Source of the DNA: Meloidogyne chitwoodi
Lineage: Eukaryota; Nematoda; Chromadorea; Rhabditida; Meloidogynidae
Length of the DNA stretch: 64,000 nucleotides
Direction: 5' to 3'
Assembly (NCBI GenBank): GCA_015183035.1
Contig: JACZZP010000017.1
Location: 682,001-746,000, forward strand
Shown here piece after piece: positions 11,801-24,759 of the stretch. The notes under the pieces were generated by a model. It searched no databases. It was not told where the DNA came from and was given only the letters and a program-made list of their open reading frames with translations. A program made the translations under genes and the position numbers. Within the stretch, counting starts at the first letter, position 1; each line of letters opens with the position of its first letter.

Positions 11801-13034
11801 AAAATATTTAAAAAAAAATTATTTTTAAATTTCTTTTTAAATAAAAATATAAATTGTTTTACCTGAAAATTATTACAAGTTCCATCCATTGTTCGAAAAT
11901 ATAAATTATAGCAAAGAGAACTTTAAAAATTAAAATTAATTTTATTTAAAATTAATTTTATTTAATTAAATTAACCGTTCACATTCTGCTTCATCTAATC
12001 TAGGTACACAAGCATTTGCAATATTTGAACGAACAACTTGTTCTTAATTAAATTAATTTAAAAATAAAAAATATTTATTTTTTATTTTAAAATTACCTTG
12101 AGTAAGAGGATGACGACCAGAATTATCTAAAATTTATTTTTTAAAAATTAAATATAAATTAATTAAATAAAATAACCTTCAGTAGCACTAATTAATCTTT
12201 CTTTAATTAAAACTTCTGCAGAATTAAAAGGATCTAATTTTATTTGTCTACATCTTTCTATTGGATTAGAAGAAAATGTTTGTGTTGTTATTGTTGTGTG
12301 TGTTGTTGTTGTTGTTGGAATTGTTTGTGTTGTTATTATTGGTGGAAATGTTATTTGTTTAGTTGTTGTTTGTGTTGTTGATGTTTGAGTTGTTGTTTTT
12401 GTATGAGGAAATGTTTGTTGTTGTTTTTGTTTTGGTCGTATAAAAGGAGAAAGAAAACGAAAGGGATTAGAAGAAGTAGATGTTGGTCTTTTTATTGATG
12501 CTTAAAGTAAATTAATTAATTAAATTTAAATAATTTAATTTATTATTAAATTAATAAATTCTAAAATTTAATTTCATAAAAATAATTAATTATAATTTAT
12601 TTATTTATTTAATAAAAATTACGTTTTGTACAAGTTCCACAAGCTAATTGACAATTATTTACTATAAAATAATATTATTTATTATTTAAAAATAAATTTT
12701 ATATTTACCCATCCATCCAGAATTACTTCCACATTCACCCATTGTAGCCCAAAAACGACACCATTCATGTTGATCACAACATCCATTTAAACGACATTTA
12801 AAATTTTGAGTTATTGGATTTTCATCACTACCAAAGACTAAAAAATATTAAAAAATAAAATTAAAATATTTTTAAAAGTCCCCAATTTTTTATATTTATT
12901 TTTCGATAAAAAAACTTATTTTTCCCTAATATATATTAATTAATATTTAATTATTTTTTTCTCAAAAAACCTGATAAAATTGTGCAAAATAAAATTAAAT
13001 AAAAATAAATATTAATTGTTAGTGTTGTGAACAT
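8852..13034 (-). CDS. Secreted ShKT-domain animal haem peroxidase (MLT-7/SKPO-like)
   Basis: About 26 small exons, roughly 770 aa. Order: signal peptide [20 protein letters not shown] (first exon about 12972-13034); a ShKT-type Cys-rich module ([23 protein letters not shown], then CQLACGTC, 12620-12840); a Thr/Gln-rich linker (12176-12500); then the peroxidase domain. Peroxidase landmarks are MDGTCNN, distal-His segment [10 protein letters not shown] (11207-11335), TREHNRIANRL, proximal-His segment YRFGHGMIQ (10040-10135), [14 protein letters not shown] and the C-terminal [12 protein letters not shown]. All expected haem and catalytic regions are present, so it should be active. Nematode members cross-link cuticle collagens through dityrosine and act in moulting; that role is inferred from the family. 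Which C. elegans gene (mlt-7 or a skpo) is the ortholog cannot be settled here. Stop at 8852-8854. Confidence 0.9.
10463..10589. mobile_element. Small foldback element in peroxidase intron
   Basis: The left arm at 10463-10497 (acatttcgt...cacgacatttcgtc) matches the reverse complement of 10553-10589 over about 35 bp with few mismatches, leaving a loop of about 55 bp. It lies wholly inside the intron between the exons ending TREHN-R (10620s) and starting IANRL (10420s). Local GC is higher than the flanks, suggesting insertion. No transposase is present. Confidence 0.7.
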
Positions 13035-16000
13035 TTTAATTATTTTATTATTAAATAAACAATGTTTTTGTAAATAATTATTAGTTGTCTTTTTTAGTTG
13101 TTTTTGTACAAACATTATATGTTTTACCTAACAAACAAATAATAATTAAAAAATAACCTTATAATTAAATATATATTATTTAATTATAATAATTAAAATA
13201 TTTTTTATTAAAAAATAATTTAATTTTACCTAAAAATAAATTTTAATTTTTTTATTTAATAAATAATATTTTTAAAAATTAACGAAGGTAAAAAAATCAA
13301 AAAATTCCTATTATAAATTTTAAATATTTGTTTCATTTATTAAAAAATTTTATTTTTTTTTGTAAAAATTGTTCAAATCGATTTGTAAAAATTTAAAAAA
13401 AAATAAAAATTAAATATAATACCGAAAATATTTTTTTTTTAAATTTCGGAGTTTAATTTATCAATAAAAAATGCGCGAATAAAATTAAATAATAATATTG
13501 ACATTTAAACTAAAAATCTAAAGGAAAATTAAAAAAAAGGAAAAGGAATAAGCAAAATAAAAATGCGAAAAAAAAGAGAAAATTATTTGAAAAAAAAGTT
13601 GGAATTCGTAAAAAAAAAAAATTTTTTAAATTAAAAGGTACTAAATTAGGCGAATTATTTAATAAAATAATAATAATTAATTTATTTAAAAATTAATAAA
13701 ATAGTCAATTTAATATAAAATTTTAAAAATTAATTAATTTATTTATTTTTAAAAATTCAGAAAAAAATCTGAATTTAATTTTTTATAAAAATTATTTAAA
13801 AATTTAAAAAAATTAATGTAAATAATTTTTTTATTTAAAATAAAATTGTTCTTATTTTTATTTTAATCTTAAATTTATAAAATTATGAAAAAATGGAAAT
13901 TAAATGGAAATTAAAATACCTAAAATAAATAAATAATATAAATTTAATAATATTCTTTTTTTTTTGTTTAAACCTTTCAAATGTTTTAATAAAAAAAAAG
14001 TTTCGCGCACATTTGGTAAAATTTCCGGAGTTGTGTTGTTTTAAAAATTTAGAAAAAAAGAAGAAAAAACTGTTCAAATAAGCATAACTATTTTATTTAA
14101 TATTTAAAGAGTTTGTTTGTTTGTAAGGTAAAGAACAATCAAATAAATAGGTAAATTTGTAAAGAAAAAATATTTTAAAATAAAAAAATTAAAAAAGGTC
14201 ATTTCTCGAGAGAAAAAAATTTTAAATAATAAATTTAAAAAATAAAATAACTAATAAAATATTTAAAATTAATTAATTTAATAAAGTTGAAAAAATAAAG
14301 CAAATTAAAAATGAATTTAGCAAACATGCAACGGTGTCCTAATGGATTAATGCGCAGATCTATGAACTGATGGTGACTAAAGTTCGAATCCGTTGAGAAA
14401 CAAATAATTAACTAAAGCGATTGGCTAATTAGTTTTAATACTTTAAATTAATCTTAATAATAAAAAAATATTTTATAAATTTAATATAATTATTAAAAAT
14501 ATATTTTATTATTATTTTATATATTTAAAAAATAAATAAATTAGCGGAAATATTAAAAACGTGTTAAAGAGGAAAGATTATTTTCCCCATAAATTATAAA
14601 TGTTCCAAATACACAATAATAATTAAAAAATGAGAAAAAGAGAGCATAAATTGCTATGTCATAAACGAATATTTTTGCAAATAAATCAAAAAACGTAATC
14701 AATTGGCCTTTTCTTCTTCTTTTCTTTTTCTTCTTCTTCTAGTGGCATATGCGCACTAAGGCTTTTCTTTCTCTTTTAGGGGGCAATTTTTGTTTCGCAA
14801 AGTTCTCAGTGAAAATATTTTTTTTTACAAACAAAAATGTGAATATATAAATACATTAGAGTTTAGTAAGTAGCTTCCCCCTAAAGAGAAAGTCGTCGAT
14901 TAGGAAAAAAGGAGAAAAGAGGGAAAAATTAAAAAGAGAAAATAAAATCAAGAAAAAGAGCCTTTAATGCCCTTTACTCAATATTTAATTAATTAAATAA
15001 TTTTAAGAAAATGTAAAATATATTAAAATAAATGATAATTATGAATATATTTATATTTACCTATTTTTAAATAATAATGGATTTATTTTTTAAATTAAAT
15101 TATTAATAAAATTATATAAAAATTATAATTTAAAATAAATAAATAAATATTAAAATACTAGTTAAATAAATAAATAATTTAATTTCCTCTTTTTAGCCAG
15201 TTTTACCATGCATTTTTCTCTTAAATTAGTAGTAGTGACCTTGAAATTAATTGCAAAAAGAAAAAAAGATAAAAATAAATAAATACGTATATTCGCTAAT
15301 TGACTGACTAATAATATTAAATTAATAAATTAATTTGAATTTAATACCTTTCCTTTATTTATTAATTAAAATACAAGTAAATTTTTTCTTAATTTTAATT
15401 TAAAAAATTAACCTAATAAAAATAAAAATTAATATTTATAACAAAAAATAAAATTAAAAATAATTAAATTTTATTATTATTATCTAATTAATAAAAAAAC
15501 CTCTTATATAATTTATTTTTAAATATCGGCCTTTTCTCTTTTTTATTTATTTTGTCTAACTGATCCAGTCAATTTATTAAATAATAATTTGTCAACACTC
15601 TTTTTATTTTTTTAATATTTCCGCGTTATTATTTTATTTTTATTTTTCTTCCAGACGTTCTCTTTTAGAGACAGATTCACTTCCCCTTTTTCTTCCCCTC
15701 TTGAAGAATAAATAAATAAATATATTTATTTATTTATTTATTCAATTGTTGGCCTGCGCACCTCATCACTTTTAATTAATGCCGCAGGCAATATATTAAA
15801 CAATAAATAAATAAATAAATATTTATAAGCTAATTAAATAAAAAATAAATAAATTATTGTAAATTTAATCGACAAAAAAATCTTTAAAGATTATTTAAAA
15901 AAGAAGAAGAATGTTTTCTTTATATAAGGTTTGAATTTTGTTTAATTTTTTTATCGAAAAAATGAGAATTTCTACTATTTTTCTGAAGAAGGGGATTTAT

Positions 16001-16413
16001 TTAAATATTTATAAAGAAATTAAATAATTTAAAGTTTAATTACAACTTTTTACAAATCTTATAATTAATTAAAAGAAATTAAAAATAATTAATTAATTAA
16101 TTTTACATTTTTTATTTATAAATAAATAGAAATATTTGTCAAAAAAAAATAAAAATGTCTAATATAAAAATTTTTAAACGTACAAGAATTTTAGAATGCA
16201 GAAAATTAAAAGGAAAACATTTTGACAAAATTATTATTTCCAAAATTTAATTTAAATAAAAGGAGAATTCTGCATTCTAATATATAAAAATGTCAAAAAA
16301 TAAATTACAATGGCCCGAAATTATACAAATTATTTTTTGAGCTTAATTATCTAACAATAATGTTGTTAATTTTATTAAAAATTCTGCTTTTATTTATTTG
16401 TTAAAAATGTCAT
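13035..16413. other. Large gene-poor AT-rich interval
   Basis: Over 3 kb without a credible exon. The part next to 13035 is the upstream region of the peroxidase gene. A pyrimidine-rich block with TTCTTCTTC runs occurs at 14700-14790. The part near 16413 is the 3' side of the LRR gene. The frame at 13883-14077 (minus) is low-complexity F/K/N-rich and not accepted. Confidence 0.5.
16187..16281. repeat. Short inverted repeat (TTAGAATGCAGAA)
   Basis: ttagaatgcagaa at about 16191-16203 and its reverse complement ttctgcattctaa at about 16267-16279 could form a 13-bp stem with a loop of about 65 nt. It lies just downstream of the stop of the LRR gene; origin and function unknown. Confidence 0.5.
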
Positions 16414-19400
16414 TTATTTAAGAGTAGAAGAAGCTGAAGGTCTAAAACTTTGTTCTCTAACAACAGAAGGAAGAACTCCAGGACCTCTTTCAGAAATATC
16501 TGAAATTCCTCCATTTTTTGATATAATTCTTGTTGTTTGACGCCAATACCAAAGAAAAGCAGAGATTACACCAAAAGTTAATACTCCAGCTAAACCTAAG
16601 GAAATTGCTGCACAATAACGCCAAAATCTTGCTCTGTCTTCTTCTTCTCTTTTTTCTTTAATTACCAAATCTGAGTCTACAATATTAATATCATAAGGAG
16701 AAAATGTTGAAAGTTCTGGTTGTTCAAATTTTGGCAATTTTAGTAAAATTTCTTCAACTGTCATTTTGTGCTAAAAAAAGAAGAAAAGAAAAATTAGTGT
16801 TATAAAATATAGGTAGAAAAAGAACATTTCTAATTATAAAAGAAAAATATTAATAAACTTATGGAGAAAAAATTAAAAATTTTTAAAGTTAAAACAAAGA
16901 GAATTTCAATTTAAATATCCAAAAATATATCCCTTCAATTAATTAAAATAATAATAAAATAAATTTACATTATCCTTTATTGAAGCTAAAATTCTATCAA
17001 AATTATCTTTAATATGTTGTTGTAAATCTAAAGGTAATTTTGTAAAATCTGGCATTTCTCCTCTCATAACTTGTTTGACAACTTCTGGTTGTAATTTACT
17101 TAAATTGTAATTTTTTGGGAGAAGTTGCATCATTTTAACAACTTTTTTAGGTAATAAATCAGCAACCATTTCAGTTGAAGAATTAATACCTTCAATTGAA
17201 CCAATTGGAGCATGTTGAGTATAATATTCCTTTTTTTTTATTTTTTTATTTTATTTAAATAATTATTTAAAAAAACCTTAATAACATTTGTTTGTTCAGT
17301 TGTCAAGTGTGGAAGTGATTTTCCTTCAATAACACTTTGAACAAGTCCATGAGGTAAATCAGATATTGGCCTTAACATTTTAGAAGTACTTGTATTTGTG
17401 TCATCAACAATTACTGGAATATCAGAGGTTGAAATCCCTTGTGCTTTTGCAGCTGCAATATATAACCTTTGCATATATTGCTTAACAATATGGTCAAGTG
17501 TTTCACGGGGAATTCCAGGAATTTGTCCTCCTTTTATAACATAATCAATAATTGATGGATTTAACTAAAAATTTATTTTTCTTTTTCTTTTTTAAAATAA
17601 AAAAAAAAACCTTGCTAACATCAACATTTCCAAAACCAGGAACATTAACTATTAAACTAGGAATTGATGAAAGTAATTGATTTACATCAGAAGTAGATGG
17701 ACGACCGCCTGAAGCAAATTTTACCAAAGGCTCAGAAAACTTTAAAAAATACAAATTAAAAAAAATATAATAATAATTTAAAAAAAATACTTGATCAATA
17801 GCATTGTCAATTCCAGCAACATTTCCTCTATTATTATTATTTTGTTGTTTTCCATTTGTTGGATTAAATTTGTTAATAAATTCCATTCCAGGCAAATTTC
17901 TAATTTCTGGAATATTTTGAGTAAAAGAATTAAGCATTTCAGTTCCAAATTGTGATCCAGCCCTTTGATGACCACCACCAGCAGCATTAGGTAACCAATT
18001 AGCAAGAAAATTCCCTGCTGCAGCTGCTGCTGAATTTTTATTATTAATATTTTGTGGAAGTCCAGGAATATTTTTTAAAGAAGTAGCAATTAAAGATTCT
18101 GTTAAATTATTTTTTTTGATCATTAATTCTTTTAAACGAGTTCCTCTTTTTTGTTCAGGAGATGCACAAACAATTTCAGATTGTTCTGGAACAAAAGTTC
18201 TAACTTTGTTTTTAACTAGCCAATCAATAAACCAATCTAATTTGTCATCACAATTTAGTGAATTTCCTTAAAAAAATTAAATTATTAAAAAAGAAAGGAT
18301 TATATTTATTTTATAAAAGTAGAATTTAAAAGAAAAATTTCAGATAAATTACAGTCTCAAAATATTAAAAAAGTCAAAAAAATTCTTAATAAAAAGATTA
18401 AAATTAAAAAAAAACCTTCAAGAAGTAAAGTATCAACTTTCCAGTCAAAAGCACCTTCTTCAATAGTTTTTAATTTATTATTATCCAATTTAAGCAAATG
18501 AAGTTGTTGGAGAGGAGTAAAAGTTCCTAATTTAATATTCTCCAATTCATTATAACTCAAATCTAATGAAATAAGTTCCTGAACTGATAAAAAAGATTCA
18601 CGGCTCAATTCTTTAATTGAATTATTTCGAAGAATTAAATCTTTTAAATTACGCATTCCTTCAATCATTCCTCTTTCTATTTATTTATAAATATTAAAAA
18701 TAAATAAATTAATTAAAATATAATACCAATATTCTCAAGTCCATTATCTGCCAAATTTAAATATTCCAATTGGTCCAAAGCATCAAAACTATTTCGAGAA
18801 ATTGTTTCAATTTGATTACCAGAAAGAGATATTTTTTGTAATTTTGGATTAGAAGAAAATGCTAAAGTTCCAATTGATCCAATTTTATTATTATCTAGAA
18901 GAACTTCTATTAATTCATTCATTTCTTTAAACGAAGGAATCTGTGGAAAAGATTAATTTTTTTTAATAAATATATTGTTAATAGAAGAAAATATATTTTA
19001 AATCTAAATTCACTTAAATATTTTTTATTCTTAAATTTAAATTTAAAATAATTAGGGAATGTAGATTCTCTAATAAATACGGGAAAAATAAAAAGGAAAC
19101 CCTCTCCCAAATACAATTCTAAGAATTACATAAATAAAAATAAACCTGTGTGAATGAATTTGAACTCAAATCAACCAATTTTAATTCTTTAAATGCCTCA
19201 AGAGTGCCAGGATCAAAAGTCGAAAGAAAATTATTTTGAAGTAAAAAAATTTGTAATTTTGGAACATTCATAAATCCATTAGGCACAATTCTATTTAATT
19301 TATTATTTTGCATTCTAAGTTCAATAAGTTGAGGTAAACTCATAAAATGCATTGGACCAATTTCTTCAATTAAATTTTCAGACAAACTTAAATATTTAAG

Positions 19401-20809
19401 TTCTAATAATCCACGTAAAGCAATTATTGGAATTTTGTCAAAACAATTTAGACTGAGGTCAAGTAATTCCAAAACATTTTTTTGATCAGTAAATGGATGG
19501 CTATAAAATAATTTTAAAATTTATTAAAAAAATAATTAAAAAATATAAGAGAATAGAAGAAAAGAACTTAACAATAAAGATGATTCTCATAAATTGTCTC
19601 CCGAACCCCCAACACCTTAATCAAATTTTAATATTTAAAATTATTTCCATCTTTTATTTTCCTTTTTTTTTATTTTCTTCCACAATTTGATCAAACAATT
19701 CTTGACTTTATATATATTTTTTTACTGAATTGGTAATTGACCCAATCAATTCTCAGGTAGTCATCAAATAAATTTACACATGCATATATTGCGATATTGA
19801 CGAAAATAAGTAAAAAAAGGAAAAGTCAAGTATTTTATTAGCTAGATAACTAAAGGGGATGATGAGATTTCGCTCTATGGATAATTAAAAGAAAAAATTG
19901 TGAAATAACTACCGATAAAAATTAGGTCAAAAAGAAAAAGAACAACACATAAATATATTATTTCATTGTTTGAATGCGCTTAACCAATAATAAATAATAT
20001 TTATTAGGGAGAATATATTTTCTTTTATAACACAATAAAAAGATCATAAAGACAAAGAAAAAGATATTTATAAAAATAAATTGATGTTTGGTTTGATATA
20101 AAAAATTAAAAAAAACTAACATAATACTGCAGATTTGATTACTTCTCAGTCTAAGTTGACGCAATTTTTTCAGTCCAAGCAATGTACTATCAGGAAACTT
20201 TTTAAGTTTGTTCTTATTTAAATTTAATGCAACCAAATTCTTTAGTTTAGAAAATCTAGGAAGAGTTGTAAGAGAATTATTGTGCAACCAAAGTTCTTCT
20301 AAAGTATCAGAAAGAGAGTCAAAAGCAAATAAAGAAATTTGATTAATATGACAATTTGATATTTCAAGACTACGAATCTTAGAAATTAAAAAAATTTTTT
20401 AATTATTAAAAATATAAAATAAACCATCAAATTAGGCACAGAATGAAAATTTTCAATCTGATCGGGACAGTCTCGAATTCCAATCTTGTCAATTTTTGTG
20501 CTATATCCATTAATTTCAGTCCATATTTTCTCAGGTTGGGTACCATTACACATAATTTGAACGGCTTGTTGTTCAGTAAGTACATGGCACAAACATGGCA
20601 AATTATTAGTTAAATTCATTGGACAAACAATTGTTGTCATAGTCAAATTATTATTTTGAGAAGAATCAGCACCCACAAAAACATAATTTATTGTGATGAA
20701 AAAAATTGAAAGAATGAAAATATATTTTATCGTCTAAAAATTTATTTGAAAAAAAAAATATTTATTTTTTATTTACCTGGGTATAGTCATATTTTGAAAT
20801 TCGGGGCAT
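16414..20809 (-). CDS. egg-6: Extracellular-LRR transmembrane protein, probable EGG-6
   Basis: Eleven exons: 20777-20809, 20425-20733, 20121-20377, 19146-19500, 18727-18940, 18416-18676, 17791-18266, 17611-17739, 17277-17564, 16969-17229, 16414-16770; about 979 aa. Hydrophobic signal segment (KYIFILSIFFITINYVFV), a Cys-containing N-cap, then about a dozen LRRs (for example LIELRMQNNKLNRI, LQKISLSGNQIETI), and a Cys-containing C-cap (LNCDDKLDWFIDWL, EIVCASP). A long Asn/Ala/Gly-rich linker follows with recurring motifs of the type PxVVKxVMxGxxPD, then one transmembrane segment (LGLAGVLTFGVISAFLWYW) and a short tail. This length and order fit C. elegans EGG-6, an eLRR-only protein that organises apical matrix in epithelia; that match is from memory of the family. 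The 620-bp intron at 19501-20120 is long for this locus. Confidence 0.75.
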
Positions 20810-22862
20810 TGATAATTCTATTGAACACCAGTAAGCAGAATCTGATTAAATTAAAAAGTTAGAGAAATAACTAAAAGAAAAATAATATTATTTAAAACTA
20901 ATAAGTAATAAATTAAAAATAAATATTTATAAAGATATAAATTGATTTTATCAACTAAAAGAGAAGAAAAGAAAATGAAAAGTTTTTGAAAGATTTTTCC
21001 CAATAATTAAATTTAAATCAAATTTTGCATTTTTGGCGTTATTCATTTATTTAAAAATAAATGACATAAAAACCAAAATATTTTTTTTATTTTTCTCTAA
21101 TCATTAACTCTATGATTTGATGAATATATCTAACTTGTAAAAAACTTCCATAAATTTTTTTAAATTTTCCTATTAAAAATTCAACTAAAGAATAGATAGG
21201 TAATTTTATTTCTCGTTTTTTAAGAATCTAAGTGTTCAAAAAAACAAAAAAATTAAGTGGATAATATATATAAGAAAAAATTTTATTTTTACTGGAATGT
21301 AATAATTGTTTATTATGAAAGATTAAAATGAAAGATAAAATGTGGGAAAGTTTATTTTTTAGTAAATTAAGATAAATAAACAAAAGATTGCTTAATAAAT
21401 ATTAATGGAAATTAAAAGTTTAATTCTCGATACTTTTATTTATTTTTGATAATTATTCTATATCTCTAACCTTTTTGTTTCCTGTTTTTTCTATGTCCAT
21501 TGAGATTTATTTAAATTTTCATATTTTGTTGAAGAAAAAGGAAAATAAGAACAATAAAATTAAGATATTTTTGAAGTTATTTTTGGGTAAAGTTTTTTTT
21601 ATTTATTTTTTGTATCTATCAAAATCAGCGCCAGAGGAACCAAGTAGAATAACTGCGAGGGAAAGTTGAGCCCCCCAATGGTCACTCCTCTATAAAAACG
21701 GAATTTTTTAGCGTGCGATTTCTCTTCTAAACACTCATCGACGCAGCAGCAGTTGCCCGCCCAAAAATTGGGTCATTTTTGTGTTGATGGATGGTCCGGT
21801 TGGTGATTCTAGTATAGGCGATCCTACAACAAAGCCATTATATTTTATATATTTTTTCTTTCTGACGTATATTCACAGCTTGGAGAAATTGCTGCCACAA
21901 ATTTCACTCTTTTGCTCACTCTCCCTTTCTAAATTCTGCGCAAGGGAAATTCACTTCTCAAAAAATTCTTAGGAATGTCCACTTGGAGAATTATAAATAG
22001 AATTGAAAGGAAGCATTTTAAATAAGAAAATAAGTTTTTGCGAACTGCAGAAAATGAATTTAAAAAAAGATTTTTTTAATAAATATAAAATAAAGAAAAT
22101 TAATGTTCAAAATTAATTTAAAAATTATTTAATAATTTAATTTAGTAATTAATTTTTTCAATCAGATGACCAAATAATTTTTTAACTGTCGTAATCTCTC
22201 AATTTTAAAGATATATCGACATTAAAATATTATTTTAATATTTAATTTTTTTTTATTTTAAATCCTATTAATAAAATATTATTTTAATAAAAACTGAAAG
22301 GCAAATAAAAAAAAAAGAAAAACTTTTTTTCTTTTTCTTTTATTAAAAAGTGAAATCCCCGTATAAATAAAATATTATATTTATTCTATTTACAATAACA
22401 ATTCCAGTTTATGCTAACAAAGGACAATAAAATTACAAAGAGAATTGATCCTGTTTTATTTAAATCAATTATTTAATATTCACAATTTATTTATAAGTGA
22501 AATAATTGAATTTTAAAAAAAGTGAGCAACAATAAATTAAAATTAACAATTTGAAAAAAACCAATCAAATATAGGATCAGTAAATAAAACTCTTGATAAA
22601 CAAAAGACTTGTTCGTTTTAAATTGATAACTACTACCTAAAAAAAGAATAATATTTCACTTATTGGGATAATTCTAGAATTATAAGAGACTAAATTAATT
22701 AAAAAAAAACAAATTTAAAAAATAAGTTATATAGCAAATAATATTTTACAATTAAATTACATACATACAAATATATATTATTACAACAATACATAAAATA
22801 ACAATAATACATTAAATATACATATTAGGACCTATTATATCACAATATCAATGTTATATCTA
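20810..22862. other. Intergenic with a less AT-biased island at 21610-21850
   Basis: Upstream of the LRR gene and downstream of the PP1-like gene. The island at 21610-21850 stands out by GC content and opens frames on both strands, for example plus-strand DGPVGDSSIGDPTTKP at about 21788-21835. No gene model could be joined from it. 22290-22590 holds a diverged copy of the orc-4 3' end (separate entry). The rest is AT-rich. Confidence 0.4.
22290..22590. repeat. Left direct repeat: diverged copy of the orc-4 3' end
   Basis: It matches 24760-24930: shared aaactgaaaggcaaataaaa, gatcctgttttatttaaatc, aatatttcacaat-type spacer, and ttgaaaaaaaccaatcaaat. On the minus strand it encodes TDPIFDWFFSNC-stop, a near copy of the true orc-4 end PDPVFDWFFSNC-stop. 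This copy carries about 115 bp extra in the middle. It marks a segmental duplication around the PP1-like gene. Confidence 0.85.
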
Positions 22863-24362
22863 TCACTTATTACTTTTCTTCTTAGACAACGATGACTCTG
22901 ATCCGCTTGAGCTTGCTGAAGTAGACGTATCCCGAACCAGTTTTTCAGATGTAGAGGTCGAAGTTTTTTCAGCAGAATTATGTGTCGACACATCTGAAGA
23001 CGTCTTCTCCTTTGTTTCAGTCTTCTCTTCCGGCTTAACGTTCTCCTTTGGTTCTTCTGCTGATTGTGGGACTGGTTTTGGCACTTCTTGAGACTTTGGA
23101 GGCGCCGAATTTGTGACAGGAGCTTTTGGAAGTAGAGATCTGAAAATGAGAAAAAATATTAAAAATATAGCAAAATTAAATATTTACTTCAATGGTGGAA
23201 ATTGAAGAAACATGCACCGCAAAGAACGCTCAACGAACATAACCGCTCCCGCATTGTCAAACTAAAAAACAAAAAAATAATAATAATTTAAAACAGAAAG
23301 GTTCAAATCTAACCTGTCCAGCATAATTTGGAGCCGAGAAGACTGTGACTAATTTTTGTGTTCCGTTGATCTCATAGCCATCCTGGACAACTTGGTGAGC
23401 ACGGACAATCATGTCTATATTTAGCAATTGGGTTCTCTGGACGATGACATCATCTCCAAACAAGTAACTGCAGCCTCTGAAAATGAAAAAAAAAAAAATA
23501 AAAATTAAACGTTTTTGGACGAATAGTCTACCTCGGACTTAACTGCCAGCCTTTGATACGCGGATCTGGATCGGCCCAGAGTAGATCCATCATTATTCCT
23601 TGGTTATTCGGCGGGTCGTACCATCCTCTTGGAAGTTCTCGTAGCTGGTCCAGTGAGTTCAAATTTGGAGAAAGACACCATGCATACACAGAATACGTCC
23701 TGTAAATATTAAAAAAATTAATTGGAATAAAAATTTAGTTATAATTTAAATAATAATACCTCCAATTAATCCAGCAATTGGCATTTGAGCGAACACAATA
23801 TTGAAGGCCCCCCACATCCCGTTGAGATCCCTTCTGGGATCGCCATAACGCCTTGCAATTTCCTGCTGAAAGCCATATATTGCGTTGGTGATAGACGTCT
23901 CATGATTGCCTCGAAGTAGATAGAAGTTCCGTGGATATTTGATCTTGTAGCAGAAAAGAATGGCAATCGTCTCCAAGTTGTGAGAACCACGGTCGACATA
24001 ATCTATTTAAAAATAAATTATTTAAAATGTTAAAAATATTATTTTAATTACCTCCTAAAAAGAGGTAGTTGACTGCCGGTGGATATCCAACTGTGTCGAA
24101 GATACGTAACAGGTCGCTGTACTGTCCGTGGATGTCGCCGCAAATTGTGACAGGAGGCTGGACTTCTACGAGCATCGGCTGAGACTGGAAGACCATTTGG
24201 GCCATTCGGATCATAGCGAGCATCTCTTCTGCGGGCACCTAAATTTTAATAAATTATTGAGAAAAATAAATATAAAATAAAAAATAAACTTACACTATCC
24301 ACAATGTTGACGTTGCGTCGATCATGTAGTCGGAGAAGCATTGAATCAATGTCCACGTCCAT
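22863..24362 (-). CDS. PP1-family Ser/Thr protein phosphatase, one-base frameshift
   Basis: Seven exons: 24294-24362, 24052-24238, 23760-24002, 23532-23699, 23314-23476, 23188-23261, 22863-23139. Metallophosphatase motifs are intact: GDIHGQ, GDYVDRG (rebuilt across an intron), [32 protein letters not shown]. Divergence from PP1 and a short insert ([18 protein letters not shown]) suggest the expanded nematode PP1-like group rather than GSP-1/GSP-2. The C-terminal 90 residues are Pro/Glu/Ser/Lys-rich and low complexity. Anomaly: in exon four ILCMHG is followed one base too early by [15 protein letters not shown]. The conserved MHGGLSP block is split by a one-base deletion near 23673, and the exon lengths sum to 3n+2. 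Either a recent pseudogene or a sequence error. The gene is flanked by direct repeats copied from orc-4. Confidence 0.8.
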
Positions 24363-24759
24363 ATTGAGAATGAAGAACAGCAGCAATAGAGTTGAGGACA
24401 AAAGGATTGTTTAGTCGAGTAGTTGTTATAAATTGGTAAAAAGAGAAGGGCTTTTATAGTCTCTTAATCAGAAAATGTTGAATATGGACAAAGTTGGGGA
24501 GTATTACTATATAAGCCGGCAGACTTTTGATAGTATAAAAGCCAGTTTAACAGTCAATCAAGTCACTAGGGACATGGCACTTATTAGTCCAAAACCCGAA
24601 TTCTTCTATTCACTACCATTGTTATTATCTTCATTAAAGATAAAGTTCTGTCGCTAACTTATTAGTATTCTACAAGCCTAACTCTTCTTCAGTTTCATAA
24701 TCAGCAAATAAAGGAACATGATTTTTTTTCAGAAAAAAAAATAAAAAGATGAATTTATA
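24363..24759 (-). promoter_or_regulatory. Probable promoter of the PP1-like gene
   Basis: This 400-bp block is less AT-biased than its surroundings and lies between the PP1 start codon and the right direct repeat. It contains tactatataagc near 24506 and gatagtataaaagcc near 24530, resembling TATA-like elements. It seems to travel with the PP1 gene inside the repeat-flanked segment. The 60-codon plus frame at 24475 has no family signature. Confidence 0.3.

Noticed and set aside
13883..14077. 64-codon minus frame rich in F, N and K
   Set aside because: Low-complexity AT-rich translation with homopolymer runs; no splice partner or homology-like motif.
14327..14400. tRNA-like sequence with GTTCGAATCC B-box and CAACGG/CCGTTG ends
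   Set aside because: The ends pair, but no T-stem or D-stem can be formed and the anticodon arm is only 3 bp, so a functional tRNA is not supported. At most a tRNA-derived relic.
24475..24657. 60-codon plus frame upstream of the PP1-like gene
   Set aside because: Sits in the probable promoter and has no neighbouring exons or recognisable motif.
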